From Triticum aestivum (lineage: Eukaryota > Streptophyta > Magnoliopsida > Poales > Poaceae), in the NCBI RefSeq assembly GCF_018294505.1, contig NC_057809.1, positions 506,875,914 through 506,939,913 of the forward strand: a stretch of DNA of 64,000 nucleotides, read 5' to 3'. This document shows positions 35,210 to 48,537 of the stretch, piece after piece. The translations under genes and the position numbers were made by a program. How positions within the stretch are numbered: the first letter of the stretch is position 1; every line of letters starts with the position of its first letter. The notes under the pieces were generated by a model that ran no database searches, had not been told where the DNA came from, and worked only from the letters and a program-made list of their open reading frames with translations.

Positions 35210-37100
35210 ATGTCTCGTCTCGTCTTTAAAGACGATACTACTGTTGGGGGAGCTTTGGCTGTCGGCCAAACTCTCCGGCTAGGCGGTTTCATCATGACCG
35301 TATGTTCGGCCACCGCGCCGACGATGACTTCTCGGGTCATCAAAAACAACCTCCACGTCAAATCGGCACTCGCCGAACAGATGGATCCAATGGAGCTCGC
35401 CTCCTTAAACGAGCTCTTGGATCGCATCGCCGCCCTGGGAGTCGCTACGGACTATGATCGGATTGGGCTTAAACCCGATCAAAGGGAGATGAACTCTCCG
35501 CTGGTCACCCATCATATTGCAGTGGTGGAGGAACAATGCGGCGACCTCTCCTCCATATTAAGGACCAACTATGTACGGATTCCTAAGCTCTTCGAGCCGG
35601 ATACCCATTCGCGGGAGGACAGCATCCAATCCCTGAACTTAGAGTCAGGTAGCGGGCCAGGATTATCGGGCAACACCCCGGAACCAGAATTTCCAAAATT
35701 GGAAATTCCTCGGCCCCTGGATCCCAGATTGGGTAAGGGTTCGGATTCAATTCCACCCACCCACCCAAACATAAGCGATCTTTCCCACATCAAGCAAGAG
35801 CCCCAGGAAACAGTCCATCACTATTGGGCCAGATTCCTCCTTGCGATGAATAAGGTTAAGGACTGTCGGGAGGAAGACGCAATCTTATTTTTCTGTAATA
35901 ATTGCACGGATAAGGGAATCCTTAACGCCATAAATCACCGTGAGATATCACGCTTCGCTGACTTGGCGTCCATAGTATGAAAGTACTGTGCGATGGAAAG
36001 TGCCTGGAAAACCAAAACGAACTTTTGGGATAATCTGGCACTAAATACGAACCCAGTCCGAAATAAAAGGGTGCACTATCAAAAGACACCCAGGTCAACT
36101 ACCAAAAAGCAAAAACCCTCTATAGGGCATGGAACCGTACTGGAGGGATGGCTCAATGGACCCTGTAAAATTCACAGTATAGAGGGCGCCATACCAACAC
36201 ATAGCCTTAGAGTATGTTGGACACTCCGGCAGGTGGCTAAAAGCGGTGAGGATCTTCTCATCCCAGATGCCGCAGAGAACCATCCCACGGATAGCAATAC
36301 AATATTAACATTCTTTGAGACCTTCGCATCAAATAATAGGCGCAAGCGAACACTCCGCGGCATTGCCGAAATCTGCCATGTGGCAGCAATAAATCCATGG
36401 AGTGACACGGCTATCACCTTCAATGCCAGTGATGAACCTAAATTCCGAACAGCCCGAGCACCAGCTGCACTGGTCCTTAGCCCAATCGTGGACGGCTTTC
36501 AACTCACCAAAGTACTCATGGACGGCGGCAATGGATTAAACCTCATCTATGAGGAAACTCTTCAAAAGATGGAAATAGACTGGAACCGCATTGAGCAAAG
36601 TAGCACAACCTTTAGAGGAATTATCCCCAGCCGGGAAGCATGTTGTGCTGGGAAAATCACACTAGATGTGGTATTCGGCACGCTGGATAATTACAGGTCC
36701 GAAGAAATTACATTCCAAGTGGCCCCGTTCAGCAGTGGTTATCACGCTCTTTTAGGACGGGAGGCGTTCACAATCTTCCAAGCCGTACCCCATTACGGGT
36801 ACATGAAGCTCAAAATGCCCGGGCCCAACGGAATCATCACTCTCGCTAGTGATCCGGACACAACACTCCGCGCCAAAAACAAAACAGCCGCACTGGCCCT
36901 CGAGGCATTATCCGAAGCCCTCTCGGCCAAGGAATTAACCACGCTATGCTCCACAGTGGACATGGACGACGTGATACTCGACAAGAGATCCAAGTCCACC
37001 TCTTTTAAACCAGCGGATGAAATAGTCAAATTCGAAGTCCACCCAATGGACCCTGCAAAAACAGCCTCCATCGGGGCGCAGTTAAACCCCGCCGTGGACG
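35210..37100 (+). pseudogene. Element C gag-protease
   Basis: Starts at ATG 35,210 (MSRLVFKDDTTVGGALAVG). The gag core includes VHHYWARFLLAMNKVKDCRE. TGA at 35,978 replaces a glutamine codon that is CAA in E. A knuckle-like GPCKIHS...RVCW segment lies near 36,170, and the protease near 36,520 reads VLMDGGNGLNLIYEE, where E has the canonical DSG. Same frame and order as E. Lost by nonsense mutation. Confidence 0.85.
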
Positions 37101-40100
37101 CCGCACTACGAGAGTTCCTGCGCGAGAATTGGGACATATTCGCCTGGCATCCCTCAGACATGCCAGGAATCGCACGCAGGATGGCCGAGCATAGCCTCAA
37201 TATCCTAAAGGGATTCAAGCCGATCAAGCAAGCTCTTTGGCGTTTCTCCGAACCTAAGAGACATGCCATGGGAGATGAACTAGCCAAGTTATTGGAGGCC
37301 GGATTCATCAGAGAAATAAAACACCCGGACTGGCTAGCAAACCTGGTGATGGTAGCAAAGAAGGATAAATCTTGGCGCCTTTGTGTCGATTTGAAGGACC
37401 TCAATAAAGCTTGCCCAAAGGATCCCTTCCCCCTCCCCGCATCGATCAAATTATTGATGCTATCGCAGGACACGACTCATTGTGTTTCCTCGACGCATAC
37501 TCCGGTTATCACCAAATCAAGATGGCGGAGGCCGACCAAGCCGCAACGGCATTCATCACACCATACGGTCCCTTCTGTTTTAACACAATGCCTTTTGGGC
37601 TCAAAAACGCCGGCGCAACATATTAGCGCATGATTCAGACATGTCTAGAGAAACAAATCAGCAAAACAGTAGAAGCATACATAGACGATGTGGTCATCAA
37701 AACCAAACACGTCGACTCTTTGATAGACGACTTGAGGCTCACATTCAACAACCTCCGAACATACGACATCAAGCTCAATTCGGAAAATGCGTTTTTGGCG
37801 TACCAGCCAGAAAGCTCCTAGGTTTCATTGTCTCCAATAGAGGTATTGAAGCTAATCCGGCCAAAATCCGAGCTTTGTCACAGTTGGCTACCCCAACAGA
37901 CCTCAAACAAATTCAGAAGTTAACTGGATGCGTGGCGGCTCTAAGCCGCTTTATCTCCCACTTAGGAGAAAAGGCTTTACCCCTTTATCGCCTCCTTCGG
38001 CGCACCGAACACTTCGAGTGGATGGATGCGGCCACAGCCGGATTGGAAGAAATAAAAGCCATTTTGGCAACCAACCCAATCCTGGCCGCACCAAACATCA
38101 GCGAACGAATGCTGTTGTACATTGCGGCAACTCATCAAGTTGTCAGCGCAGTGCTCGTTGTCTGGAAGCGGACGGACATAAATTTCCTCTTCAAAAGTCG
38201 GTATACTATGTATCCACTGTCCTCACTCCATGCAAATCACGGTACCCACATTATCAAAAGATAGCCTATACGGTATTCATGGCATCCCGGAAGCTGCGAC
38301 ACTACTTTCAAGAGTGTTCGATTACAGTAGTCTCGGAAGTGCCACTTAATGATATTATAAACAACCGCGACGCTACGGGCCAGATTGCCAAATGGGCCAT
38401 CGAGCTCCTCCCGTTCGACATAACATACAAACCTCGACGAGCCATTAAGTCGCAAGTATTGGCCGACTTCGTCGCCGAATGGACGGAGGCCGAACTCCCT
38501 AAAGAGTATGGCGCATACTCCAATTGGATCATGCACTTCGACAGTTCTAAAATGCTGGTTGGTCTAGGGGCTGGCGTCGTCCTGACGTCCCCAACCGATG
38601 ATACTATTCAGCATGTACTACAGATACTGTACACAGACTCCAACAACGCAGCCGAATATGAAGCTCTGTTGCATGGCTGGAGGTGCCTGGGGATTCAAAC
38701 CTCGCAATATCCCAAATAAATGGAGACTTTGATGCCAAGGATCCGAAAATGCCGGCCTATCGAAACGCCGTCCTAAAAATGTCAGCCCAGTTCGAGGGGC
38801 TCGAATTTCACCATGTGGCTCGGGAAAACAATCAGGCGGCGGATATCCTCGCCCCCATCGGTGCCAAACGCGATGTGGTCCCGCCAACATATTTTTGGAG
38901 AGGTTGTTCAAGCCATCCGTAGTATGGGAAGGGGACACTGGTAACAACAGCCCGGACCCGGCCAAAATACCCTATACCGAACACCCCGACACGATCGGAG
39001 GCTCCGCCATCGAAATAACACCTTCATCCCACGTAATAATGGCCATCATTGCCCCATGGACAGAATCATTCCTGGCCTACCTAACTAGACAGGAACTTCC
39101 GGAGGACCAAAATGAGGCACGCTGCATAGTGCGGCGATACAAGGCCGACATGGTCCATGAGGGAGAATTGTAAAAAAAAGCACTACCGGAGTCCTTCAAA
39201 GGTGCATCTCCGAAGAGGAAGGGGCAGAACCTTTTGGCAGAAATTCACGCCGAACTCGATGGTCACCATGCCGCAGCCCGGGCTCTTGTAAGCAAGGCCT
39301 TCCGTACATGATTCTATTGGCCAACGGCCCGGGCAGATGCACAGGAGTTGGTCCAACGTTGCGCTGGTTGCCAGCTCTTTGCAAATCAAAGCCACATGCC
39401 ACCCACCGCCCTCCAAACAATCCCCATTACGTGGCCCTTCACAGTCTGGGGGCTTGACATGGTTGGACCCCTTAAAGGGGGAACCCACAAGAAAAAATAC
39501 TTACTGGTCATGGTGGATAAATTCACCAAATGGATAAAGGCCAAACCTGTTAAAACAGCTGAATTCGGACCGGTGATAGACTTCATACCAGGGGTCGTAC
39601 ACCGTTATGGCGTCCCTCACAGCATCATCACTGACAACAACACGAACTTTATAGCCGATGAGGTAAAACTCTGGTGCAGCAAAATGGGCATCAGGCTCGA
39701 TTATGCTTCGGTCTATCATCCACAAACCAACAGTCAAGTGGAGCGCGCGAACGGTCTTATAATGAGCGGCATTAAACCCAAGCTAGTGCGGTCCTTAACG
39801 GAGTCTAACACGCACTGGGTAGAGGAGCTCGACTCCGTACTCTGGGGGCTGCGGACCACATCGAACCGTAGTACCGGATATACACCCTTCTTTATGGTAT
39901 ACGGCGCAGAGGCAGTCTTGCCCTGTGACATAATTCATGACTCACCTCGAGTGCGCATGTACAAAGAAAGAGAAGCCGAGCTTGATCGGCAGGACAGTCT
40001 GGACACCTTGGAGGAGGAGCGCGACATGGCAAAAGCCCGTTCCACATTTTATCAGCAACAAGCTCGTAGATACCAAAGCAGAGAAGTACGGGCCAAAACT

Positions 40101-40251
40101 TATAATGTTGGCGGACTAGTTCTACGTCTGCCGGATAAGAAAAAGAACAAGCTCGAGCCCAATTGGGAAGGTCCCTTCATTATTGACCAAGTTCTGACCA
40201 GTGGAGCGTACCAACTGCGGGATGCATCGACTAATCGACTCGAGCTGAACC
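37101..40251 (+). pseudogene. Element C RT, tandem RNase H and integrase, multiply broken
   Basis: RT begins around 37,200. A one-base deletion in a C-run near 37,437 shifts the frame; TAG at 37,624 replaces CAG of E; another shift lies near 37,790 next to VEAYIDDVVIKTK. Deletions near 38,160 and 38,675 remove parts of both RNase H domains, the latter cutting the LHGLRM...EVRGD catalytic stretch to LHGWRC. Integrase follows at 39,240-40,251 with CAGCQLFANQSHMP and the core IITDNNTNFIADE. Element D interrupts it thirteen codons before the end. The last codons (NLWNAARLRRFYA, stop TAG) are at 53,764-53,806. Confidence 0.85.
40247..40251. repeat. Left target-site duplication of element D
   Basis: GAACC, repeated exactly at 53,764-53,768. 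The uninterrupted site in E reads CCGAACCCATGGAACG at about 63,325. Confidence 0.95.
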
Positions 40252-40771
40252 TGTTGGGGATATTACTATTGGAGGTAAACCGGCCTTATGTAGCCGGGTT
40301 GACTCCTTGAAGATTAGAAGCCCATGAAGAGGTGAGGATAATGGCGCTTTAAGGAAGGCCCAAGGCCCAAAGATGGGCTATAGCCTGTAAATGTAAACCG
40401 ACCTAGTCAAATAACTTGTATGATAAGATAGGGAGAGTAGAGACCGAACCGGACACGTTTATGATCCGGCTTCGGGGTTCTGTAGTCCGGCGGGCGTCAA
40501 CCTATGTATATAAAGGGACGACCCGACCGCGGTTTAGGGACAGAGAACAACAACTCGAGAGCCAGACAAAGCGGATTCACTCCCTGGCCTTTCGAAACCC
40601 TAGCAATACCAATCACAACTAGAAGTAGGCTTTTACCTTCCTCGAAGGGGCCAAACTAGTATAAAATTCCCCGTGTCCCTTTGTCCGGTTTAACCCCTTA
40701 AGCTAACCCGTAGCGATGGCTCCACGACTAAGTCCTTTCACAAGGACATCTGCCGTGACAAACCCACAACA
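40252..40771 (+). repeat. 5' LTR of element D
   Basis: TGTTGGGGATATTAC...AACCCACAACA. TATA box TATATAAAG is at about 40,507-40,515. The gag ATG (40,716) lies inside the LTR. Confidence 0.95.
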
Positions 40772-43437
40772 GTTGGCGCCCACCGTGGGGCTATCGCACG
40801 ATGGTTTTGAGTTCTTGAAGGGCAGCTTTGATGGACTTAAGGGATACGCTGTGGGCCGGATGACGAAGAGTCTCCGCGGCAAGCTCTACATCGACAACGC
40901 AGGATGGGGTCCCGAGGCCGATTCAATCGAATACGGTTACCGGGTCCCCTTTGGTGGGTTCATGTCTTCATCGGCAAGATCGGCGAACCGGCCCCCGAGC
41001 CGGACATCTACACTGACATCATCGAAACGGCTCGGCGTGCAAGCTCTTCGCCGGTTCAGCCCGAGGCAAGGCATGTTTTCGTAGGCGTCATCCATGGATC
41101 AAGGTACGAGGATGGACCGGTATCCGATGGAGAAACCGTGGTCTGTTCTGATGATGAGTATTCTGGAGAGACCGAATCACTTTACCAGTTGCAGGACGGC
41201 CGGATTGAGGGAGGATCCGAGGGCAACAGTATTCCGGATTCCCCCGGTCTACCAAACCGGGCCGCCATCTTCATGGCCGGCACACAATCAGCGCCTCATT
41301 CATCTACCGCCACAACAATGCTCTCTGGTTCAACGATGGCCACACCAGCAGGTGCAGGAAGCTCAGCGCCGCCTCCGGCCCAAGTCTTGTCTGATTTATT
41401 CAACGCTTTGGCAACGTTGATGTCCACGGAGGTGGATGCAGCAGCCAGGGATCAGCACAATGCGGAGATTGCAAAGGTGAAAGATCAGATAGCCCAGGCT
41501 AAAGCGGACCTGGCAACAGAGAATGCTAGGATGGCTACAGAGCGGGCTGAATTGGAAGCACATGCCTACCGGATTAGACTAGATCAGAATGCTTCAGAGG
41601 AAGTCATGAGAAGAAGGTATCGATCACGTCTCCCATTGGTTTATGAGCCGCAGAATATTTTCAACACACCAGGTGCAGGAGCTGGTAACCAACCCACGCT
41701 AAACCGGGCGGGAGCGCCGGGAACAGGAGCGCCGGTTCAGCCACGCACGACGGACCCGCCTCGCCAGAACAACATTGTGCCATCGACGCCGCCCGGGCAT
41801 TATTCCAACCCGTTGGACAACATTGTGGCTGCCGCTTCACACTTGGCGGCCCTCCCAACCGACGGCGAGTCACCAGTTGCAGTGGAAGCACGTCAGTCTA
41901 GGGATCTCCTTCAAACAACACTAAATCAACAGCAGGCGTATTCACACAGTCGTGAGAGGATTCACTCCACTCCCCATCCAAGCCGGAGTTATAGCAGACA
42001 CGTGGAGGATGAACCGGCCGTGTCCAGTAGTACACGTCGCCGAAATTCACCACGAGGGAACAACCCAGCCGGGGGAGGCGCTAATGCACAAGACGTTGTG
42101 GACCATGGCCGCGCACGTCGGGAGGCCGAGTTGGCAGCTCGACACGGAGCACGGCAGCATACTCCGGTTCACCCCACGGCCTCCATGGAGCCAGGGGTGA
42201 TGTTCAGTTCCTTAGGGGTGCCGTGTTTAACTCCCGCTTTGCGTAATGTGAGACTGCCCAAGGATTTCAAGGGACCTCGTAAGGTACCAAATTACACCGC
42301 CGATTTGCAACCAGAGGCGTGGGTGGAAAGCTATGAGATGGCAATGGAGATGTTAGATGTGGATGAGGTAGTATGTGCTAAATATTTCACCATGATGTTG
42401 GAAGGAATAGCTCGCACTTGGTTGAAGAGCTTGCCGACCAACTCTGTTGGATCATGGGCCAAATTGAAGCACCGGTTTATCCAGAACTTCAAGGATACAT
42501 GTAAGCAGCCGATGTCAATCGTAGATCTGGCCGCTTGTGTCCAAGAGGAAGGGGAGTCCACGACCCATTGGGTCAAACGGGATCTCAGCGATTCTGCATT
42601 CATCAGATCGTATCAATGCAGACACTGCAGTGTTAACATTAGAGGGTAATTGTCATTTCAAACTGTTAAAACAGAAGTTGGGACGGCTCAAACGTCACTG
42701 CAATGACATGTCAACACTCATGGCCGCTTTGGTTAAATACGCCGATTCAGATAATACCAAGGATCCGGATTCAGAGGAGGACAACCTGGAGAAAGGTAAG
42801 AAGAGCGGCAATACCAAAGGTCAACAACATAATCCGGCAGGCCATGGAAACGGTGGTAAGCGCAAGGTCGACAACAGCTTGGACTTTGTTGCAAATAGCA
42901 GCGCGCAGGAGAATGGCCAGCGCCGTAAGGGCAAGCAGCCCCAGAGGGGTGGAGGTTCAGGCAACAATTTGGAGCGCCTGTTAAATCAGCCCTGTCCAAA
43001 GCATGGATCGAAGGAGAAGCCGGCATCACATCTTTGGAAAGACTGTTATATCATGCGGGATTTCAAGAATTCCAATATGTTCCAATATGACAACGGCCCG
43101 CCCAGCGGTTCAGGAGGAAGTTTCCACGGGCCGGGTTATGGAGGTGGTGGTTCCAGTTCAGGGTTTCTAGGCAACCAAACCAGACACATCAATCAAGGGC
43201 ACCAAGGCAACCAGGGAGGTTACAACCATCAGGGGAGTCAGCAGCAGCAGCAGTCGGGTTATCAGAGCAATCCCAAACAGCTGAACAACGGGCAATATCA
43301 TGTCTTCACTACTAGTTTGTGCAAACGTGATCAGAAGCTTCACAAAAGGGCAGTAAACTCTGTTGAGCCGGCAGTACCTCAGTATTTACGCTGGTCTGAG
43401 CAACCTATTTTGTGGAGTAGAGATGATCACCCCCCGG
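40716..43437 (+). pseudogene. Element D gag
   Basis: Starts in the LTR (MAPRLSPFTRTSAVTNPQQL) and continues through the PBS. A one-base deletion near 40,963 shifts to the frame reading FIGKIGEPAPEPDIYTD. A coiled coil lies at about 41,420-41,640 (AEIAKVKDQIAQAKADLATE). The gag core is at 42,240-42,570 (GIARTWLKSLPTNSVGSW). A one-base insertion near 42,570 shifts to AILHSSDRINADTAVLTLEG. The tail is Gly/Gln-rich, with a knuckle-like CPKHGSKEKPASHLWKDC near 43,000. Another shift in a C-run at about 43,435 precedes the protease. Confidence 0.85.
40772..40791 (+). other. Primer-binding site of element D
   Basis: GTTGGCGCCCACCGTGGGGC follows the LTR, a PBS type common in plant gypsy elements. It is part of the gag reading frame. 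Confidence 0.75.
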
Positions 43438-44091
43438 GTTGATAATCCAGGTCATTTGGCCCTGGTGGTAGCCCCTCAAGTTGGGGGATACAAGTTCACT
43501 AAAGTGCTCATGGATGGGGGAAGTAGTATCAATATTTTGTATTATGATACATTCCGCCGTATGGGGTTGACAGATAAGGATCTTAAACCGTCAAATACGG
43601 TCTTTCATGGTGTGGTGCCTGGTAAGTCTGCATATCCTGTTGGCAAGATAGCTTTGGAGGTAGCTTTTGGAGATGACTACGATTCAAGGTCAGAAACATT
43701 GACATTTGAGGTGGTAAAGATCAAAAGTCCGTACCACGCCTTGTTTGGGCGGCCGGTTTATGCTAAGTTTATGGCAAGGCCATGTTATGTTTATCTACAG
43801 CTTAAAATGCCAGGTCATAAAGGGACTATCACAGTACATGGAAGTAGAAAGATTGCTTTGGAGTGTGAAGAAGGCGATGCGGCTTATGCTGAGTCGGTTT
43901 GTGCCACGGAGGAGTTGAAATTCTATAAGGAGCAAGTTGATCCGGCGGACATGACCTCTTTAAAAAAGCCAACTACGGAACATGATCCAGCGTTGAAGTT
44001 CAAATCGGCTACAGACACTAAGATGGTTGACTTTGTTCCTGGCGATTCATCCAAACAGTTCAGCATCAGCGCTAACCTGGATCCCAAATAG
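43438..44091 (+). pseudogene. Element D protease
   Basis: A retropepsin-like domain with VLMDGGSSINILYYD as active-site region and KSPYHALFGRPVYAKFM further on. It ends with TAG at 44,089, where the frame continues into ESALIEFIRENRDIFAW, so the stop is a mutation within the polyprotein. Confidence 0.85.
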
Positions 44092-46068
44092 GAAAGCGCG
44101 CTCATCGAGTTCATCCGTGAGAATCGGGACATCTTCGCATGGAAACCTTCTGACATGCCAGGTGTACCGAGGGAACTCGCTGAGCACACACTCAACATTG
44201 ATCCTAGGTTCAAACCGGTCAGGCAGTTCCTCCGCCGTTTCAACGAGGAGAGACGCAAGGCTATAGGTGAAGAGGTAGCCCGTCTGTTGGCTGCTGGGTT
44301 TATTGTCGAAGTTTTTCATCCAGAGTGGTTAGCCAATCCGATGCTGATTCTTAAGAAAAACGGCACTTGGCGCATGTGTGTGGACTACACAGATTTAAAC
44401 AAGGCTTGCCCTGCAGACCCCTTTGATCTCCCTCGCATTGATTAGATAATTGATGCTACGGCGGGTTGTGACCGTTTGTGTTTTCTGGATGCTTACTCTG
44501 GTTATCATCAGATCAAAATGGAGGTTAAGGACCAGGAGAAGACATCCTTCATAACTCCCTTTGGAGCCTTCTGCTATGTTTCCATGCCCTTTGGACTAAA
44601 GAGTGCCCAGGCGACTTACCAGCGATGTGTTCAGAATTGCCTTCATAAACAAATTGGGCACAATGTTCATGCATATGTGGATGATATTGTGGTCAAATCC
44701 AGAAAGGAGGAGACATTGATAGAGGATCTACGAGAAACCTTTGACAATCTCCGGGTTTACAAGATGATGCTCAGTCCAGAGAAGTGTGTCTTCGGTGTCC
44801 CAGCACGCAAGCTCTTAGGCTTTCTGGTTTCAAATAGAGGCATTGAGGCTAATCCGGAAAAGATTGCAGCAATTACATCCTTGGCTAAACCGGCGTGTAT
44901 TAACGATGTTCAACGTCTGGCCGGCCGGATTACAGCCTTGAGCCGGTTTATTAGCCGCCTTGGAGAGAAGGCCATCCCCTTATATCAGATGCTCAAGAAA
45001 ACAGATAACTTTGTCTGGAGCGAGGCAGCTGATAAGGCGTTCAAGGATCTGAAGCGGCAGCTAGCTGAACCGCCCGTGCTTGCGGCGCCGATTGATAAAG
45101 AGCCATTATTATTATATGTGGCTGCTAATGCCCGAGCTGTTAGCGTAGCCATTGTGGTAGAGCGCAAGGAGCTCGGCAAGGAATATCCGGTTCAACGGCC
45201 GGTTTATTATATTAGTGAGGTGCTCATTGAGTCCAAGCAGAGGTACCCGCATTGGCAGAAGTTGGTATATGGGGTGTTTATGGCGAGCCGGAAGCTTAAA
45301 CATTATTTTCAGGGCCATCCTATCACAGTGGTCAATTCAGCTCCTCTGGGCGACATCATTCAAAACAGAGAAGCAACTGGCCGGATTGCCAAGTGGGCCA
45401 CTGAGCTTGGACCTCATGGGCTCAAATATATACCCCGCACAGTGATCAAGTCCCAGGCACTCATGGATTTCATCAACGATTGGACGGAGTTACAGGCACC
45501 TGAAGAGAAACCAGATAATACATACTGGACTATTCATTTTGATGGATCCAGACAGTTGGAGGGCTCGGGGGCTGGAGTCATACTAACTTCCCCACGAGGT
45601 GACAAGTTTTGTTATGTCCTCCGTTTAATGTTCCCTTGTACTAACAATGCAGCTGAATATGAGGCTTTACTCCACGGTCTTCGGATGGCTAAAGAGATGA
45701 ATTTGAGACAGGTTGAGTGCTTCGGCAATTCAGATCTAGTGTCTCAGCAGGTGTGTGGCACTTGGGATTCTAAGGACCCACTCATGGCTGCATATCAGCG
45801 AGAGGTGGACGTAGTGGCTGGTCACTTTAAAGGTTATCAGGTGGACCATATAGACCGGAGAAAGAATGAAGCGGCGGACGCTTTAAGTCGTCTTGGTTCC
45901 CAACGTAAACCGGTTCCGCCCAATGTCTTTCTTGATGTGTTGCACAATCCGTCAGTCAAAATACCAACTGAAGAAGATTTGGCTATTCCTGATCCGGAGG
46001 CTCAGTTGGTGGCAGCTCTGCATGCCATACCGGATTGGACGATCCCATATCTGGATTACATAAACTGA
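44092..46068 (+). pseudogene. Element D RT, RNase H and archaeal-type RNase H
   Basis: RT contains MCVDYTDLNKACPADPF, FLDAYSGYHQIKM and AYVDDIVVKSRKEE. TAG at about 44,443 replaces a glutamine in RIDQIID. The first RNase H (LLYVAANARAVSVAIVVER) lacks the usual acidic start. The second has IHFDGSRQLEGSGAGVIL, NNAAEYEALLHGLRM, FGNSDLVSQQ and NEAADALSRLG, giving the four acidic positions of an active enzyme. TGA at 46,066 precedes the integrase part. Two stops separate otherwise long open stretches (530 codons after the second). Confidence 0.9.
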
Positions 46069-47262
46069 GGCGAGTTACCAGATGAGGAAACATTGGCCCG
46101 ACAGATAATCCGGCGTTCCAAGTCCATGACCATACTCAATGGGGAGTTACATCGTTGCAGTGTTTCTAGAGCAATTCAGCGCTGTGTTTCTCCTCAAGAA
46201 GGTCGTGAGATTTTGCGAGAAATCCATGAAGGGGATTGCGGTCACCACGCCGGTTCAAAGTCGTTGGTTGCCAAAGCTTTTCGCCACGGTTTTTACTGGT
46301 TGACGGCGCATGCTGATGCGGAGGATTTAGTCAAGAGATGTGATGGATGTCAAAATTTTGCCCACCGTGCGCACGTTCCGGCTCAAGAGTTGCGGATGAT
46401 TCCAATTACGTGGCCGTTTGCAACCTGGGGGGCTTGATATGGTTGGACCCTTCAAGCGCTCTAAGGACAAGAAGACCCACCTGTTAGTAGCAGTTGATAA
46501 ATTCACTAAATGGGTGGAGGCAGAGCCAGTCAGCAAGTGTGATGCAGCCACGGCGGTTCAATTCATCAAAAAGGTGATATTCCGGTTTGGCTTTCCACAC
46601 AGCATTATAACAGATAATGGTACTAATCTATCAAAAGGGGAGATGGAAGAATTCTGTCAACGTGAGCACATCCGGCTTGATCTAGCATCAGTGGCTCACC
46701 CCCAATCTAATGGTCAAGCGGAAAGGGCAAATCAAGAAATTCTACGGGGTATCAAACCAAGGCTTATGGTTCCCTTAAAGCGGACGCCGGGTTGTTGGGT
46801 TGAGGAGCTACCTTCTGTGTTATGGAGCATCAACACCACACCCAATAGGTCTACGGGTTACACACCTTTCTTCATGGTTTATGGAGCGGAGGCAGTTCTT
46901 CCTAGTGACATCCGTCACGATTCGCCCCGTGTTGCAGCTTATGTTGAAGCTGATAATGAGAAGGCACGTCAGGATTCTCTGGACCTGTTGGATGAAGAGC
47001 GTGATCTTGCAGCAGCACGTTCGGCGATTTATCAACAAGATCTTCGACGTTATCACAGCCGCCGGGTTAAAACCAGAACCTTTCAAGAAGGTGATTTGGT
47101 GCTCCGGCTCATCCAGGATCAGACTGATATGCACAAGTTATCCCCCCCCCTTGGGAAGGACCCTTTGTGATCAGCAAAAATCTGCACAACGGATCTTACT
47201 ACCTCATTGACGTTCAAGAGCACGTCAATCGGAGGAGGAGACAAAGCAGCCATGGAACATAG
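46069..47262 (+). pseudogene. Element D integrase
   Basis: Zinc-binding HHCC part: HEGDCGHHAGSKSLVAKAF and KRCDGCQNFAHRAH. Core: GLDMVGPFKRSKDKKTHLL, HSIITDNGTNLSKGEMEEFC, and SVAHPQSNGQAERANQEILR. Lesions: an extra G near 46,432 (ATWGG|LDMVG) and a length change in the C-run near 47,150 that shifts out of the C-terminal tail (PFVISKNLHNGSYYLIDV). The natural end is probably TAG at 47,260. Confidence 0.88.
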
Positions 47263-48537
47263 CTCTCCTTCGGCCTTACTATACTTGAAGCCATAGGCTC
47301 TTCATCTGTACATATTTATGACAGTGTATATATCATATAATAAACCGGAGCCTCCGTTATAAGCGGGGTATCTGTTCTTTCTTATATCATGTGTGTGCTT
47401 TTACAAGTTAACTGACAAAGCGGAGTCTTTGTTAAACCGGCTTTAGCAGCTGCATAGAGATAAAGAAAATCACTAGGGGGCTTGGTCATGTTTGAACCAC
47501 AGCTACACCTCTTGATAGGCATTTCAGCCACAAAAGGAAAAATTTGTGGAGCCAAAGAGAGTGTTGTACACAGTACAGACTCAAACATAGGCGCACACTG
47601 AGCATCGCTCACAAAGTTACTTGGGGGCTCTTTTTTGCAAAGCAACAAAGAGTTTGAAAGGACCCTCGTAATGGGCTATCAAGCCATGGCTTGGAAGCCT
47701 GGTGTATTCACCTAAAAACCCGGGTTAGCCTGCCTTCATCAAGTAAGCCACTCCTGTCCAGGTAATCCTGGTATGACCCATCGAACGTTTGACAAGTCAA
47801 TCTTTTACAGACCCTGAACTTGTCATAGTTAAAACGATGATTGGTTAATTGGAGGACCATCTTAAAAGGATTGTTAAATGGTTTAACTCAGAGGCCTGGC
47901 AGCCCATGAAAAGCCTCGATTTGGAGCCTGGCAGCTCGTAAAAAGCCTTGCATATTTTCCTATTTGATTTTTTTATTGAAAATCATAAGTATTTTTTGAT
48001 AAATCGGTGTCCTTGACCCGGCTTGCTTTTCAACTACTAGTTGTTGGCACATGATCAATTATAAATCGGTGTTCATTGACCCGGTCTGGTTTGACTAAAT
48101 CACCAGTGTTATAAAATCTGGTAGTTATATCGGTCCGGTTTAATATATAGACCAGCATTATGAAGATGAAATTATCAAACGTCCCGGATTGGTGTTAACA
48201 CCTTTGCCGTATACACGTTTTGAGGTATGTTCTGTACATTACTTTTTGTACAAACACTTGATTATTCATCTAAGTACTATATACTTCTTGGATATTATGA
48301 CACGTTTAGCGGTAAACCGCTAGACGCTTTTAAGTTTTTGTACCCAGGAAGACAATTCATCATGGGTTATGCATAAATATATCCTGAAGGGAGGCACAGG
48401 TTGTCACAAAGCATTACGAAACATGCTCGATGGCATGGCAGATAAACAGAGTTTCAGCTATCCTATTACATGAAGCTTCAAAGCGGCTCAAACAGTGCCA
48501 TTGTTTTTCACAGTAGCCACATAAACCGGCGACCGGA
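47263..48537 (+). other. Element D non-coding region after integrase
   Basis: No gene. Repeated words ACCGG and TTGGGGGCT, typical of this family. It separates the convergent sense (gag-pol) and antisense transcription units. Confidence 0.55.
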
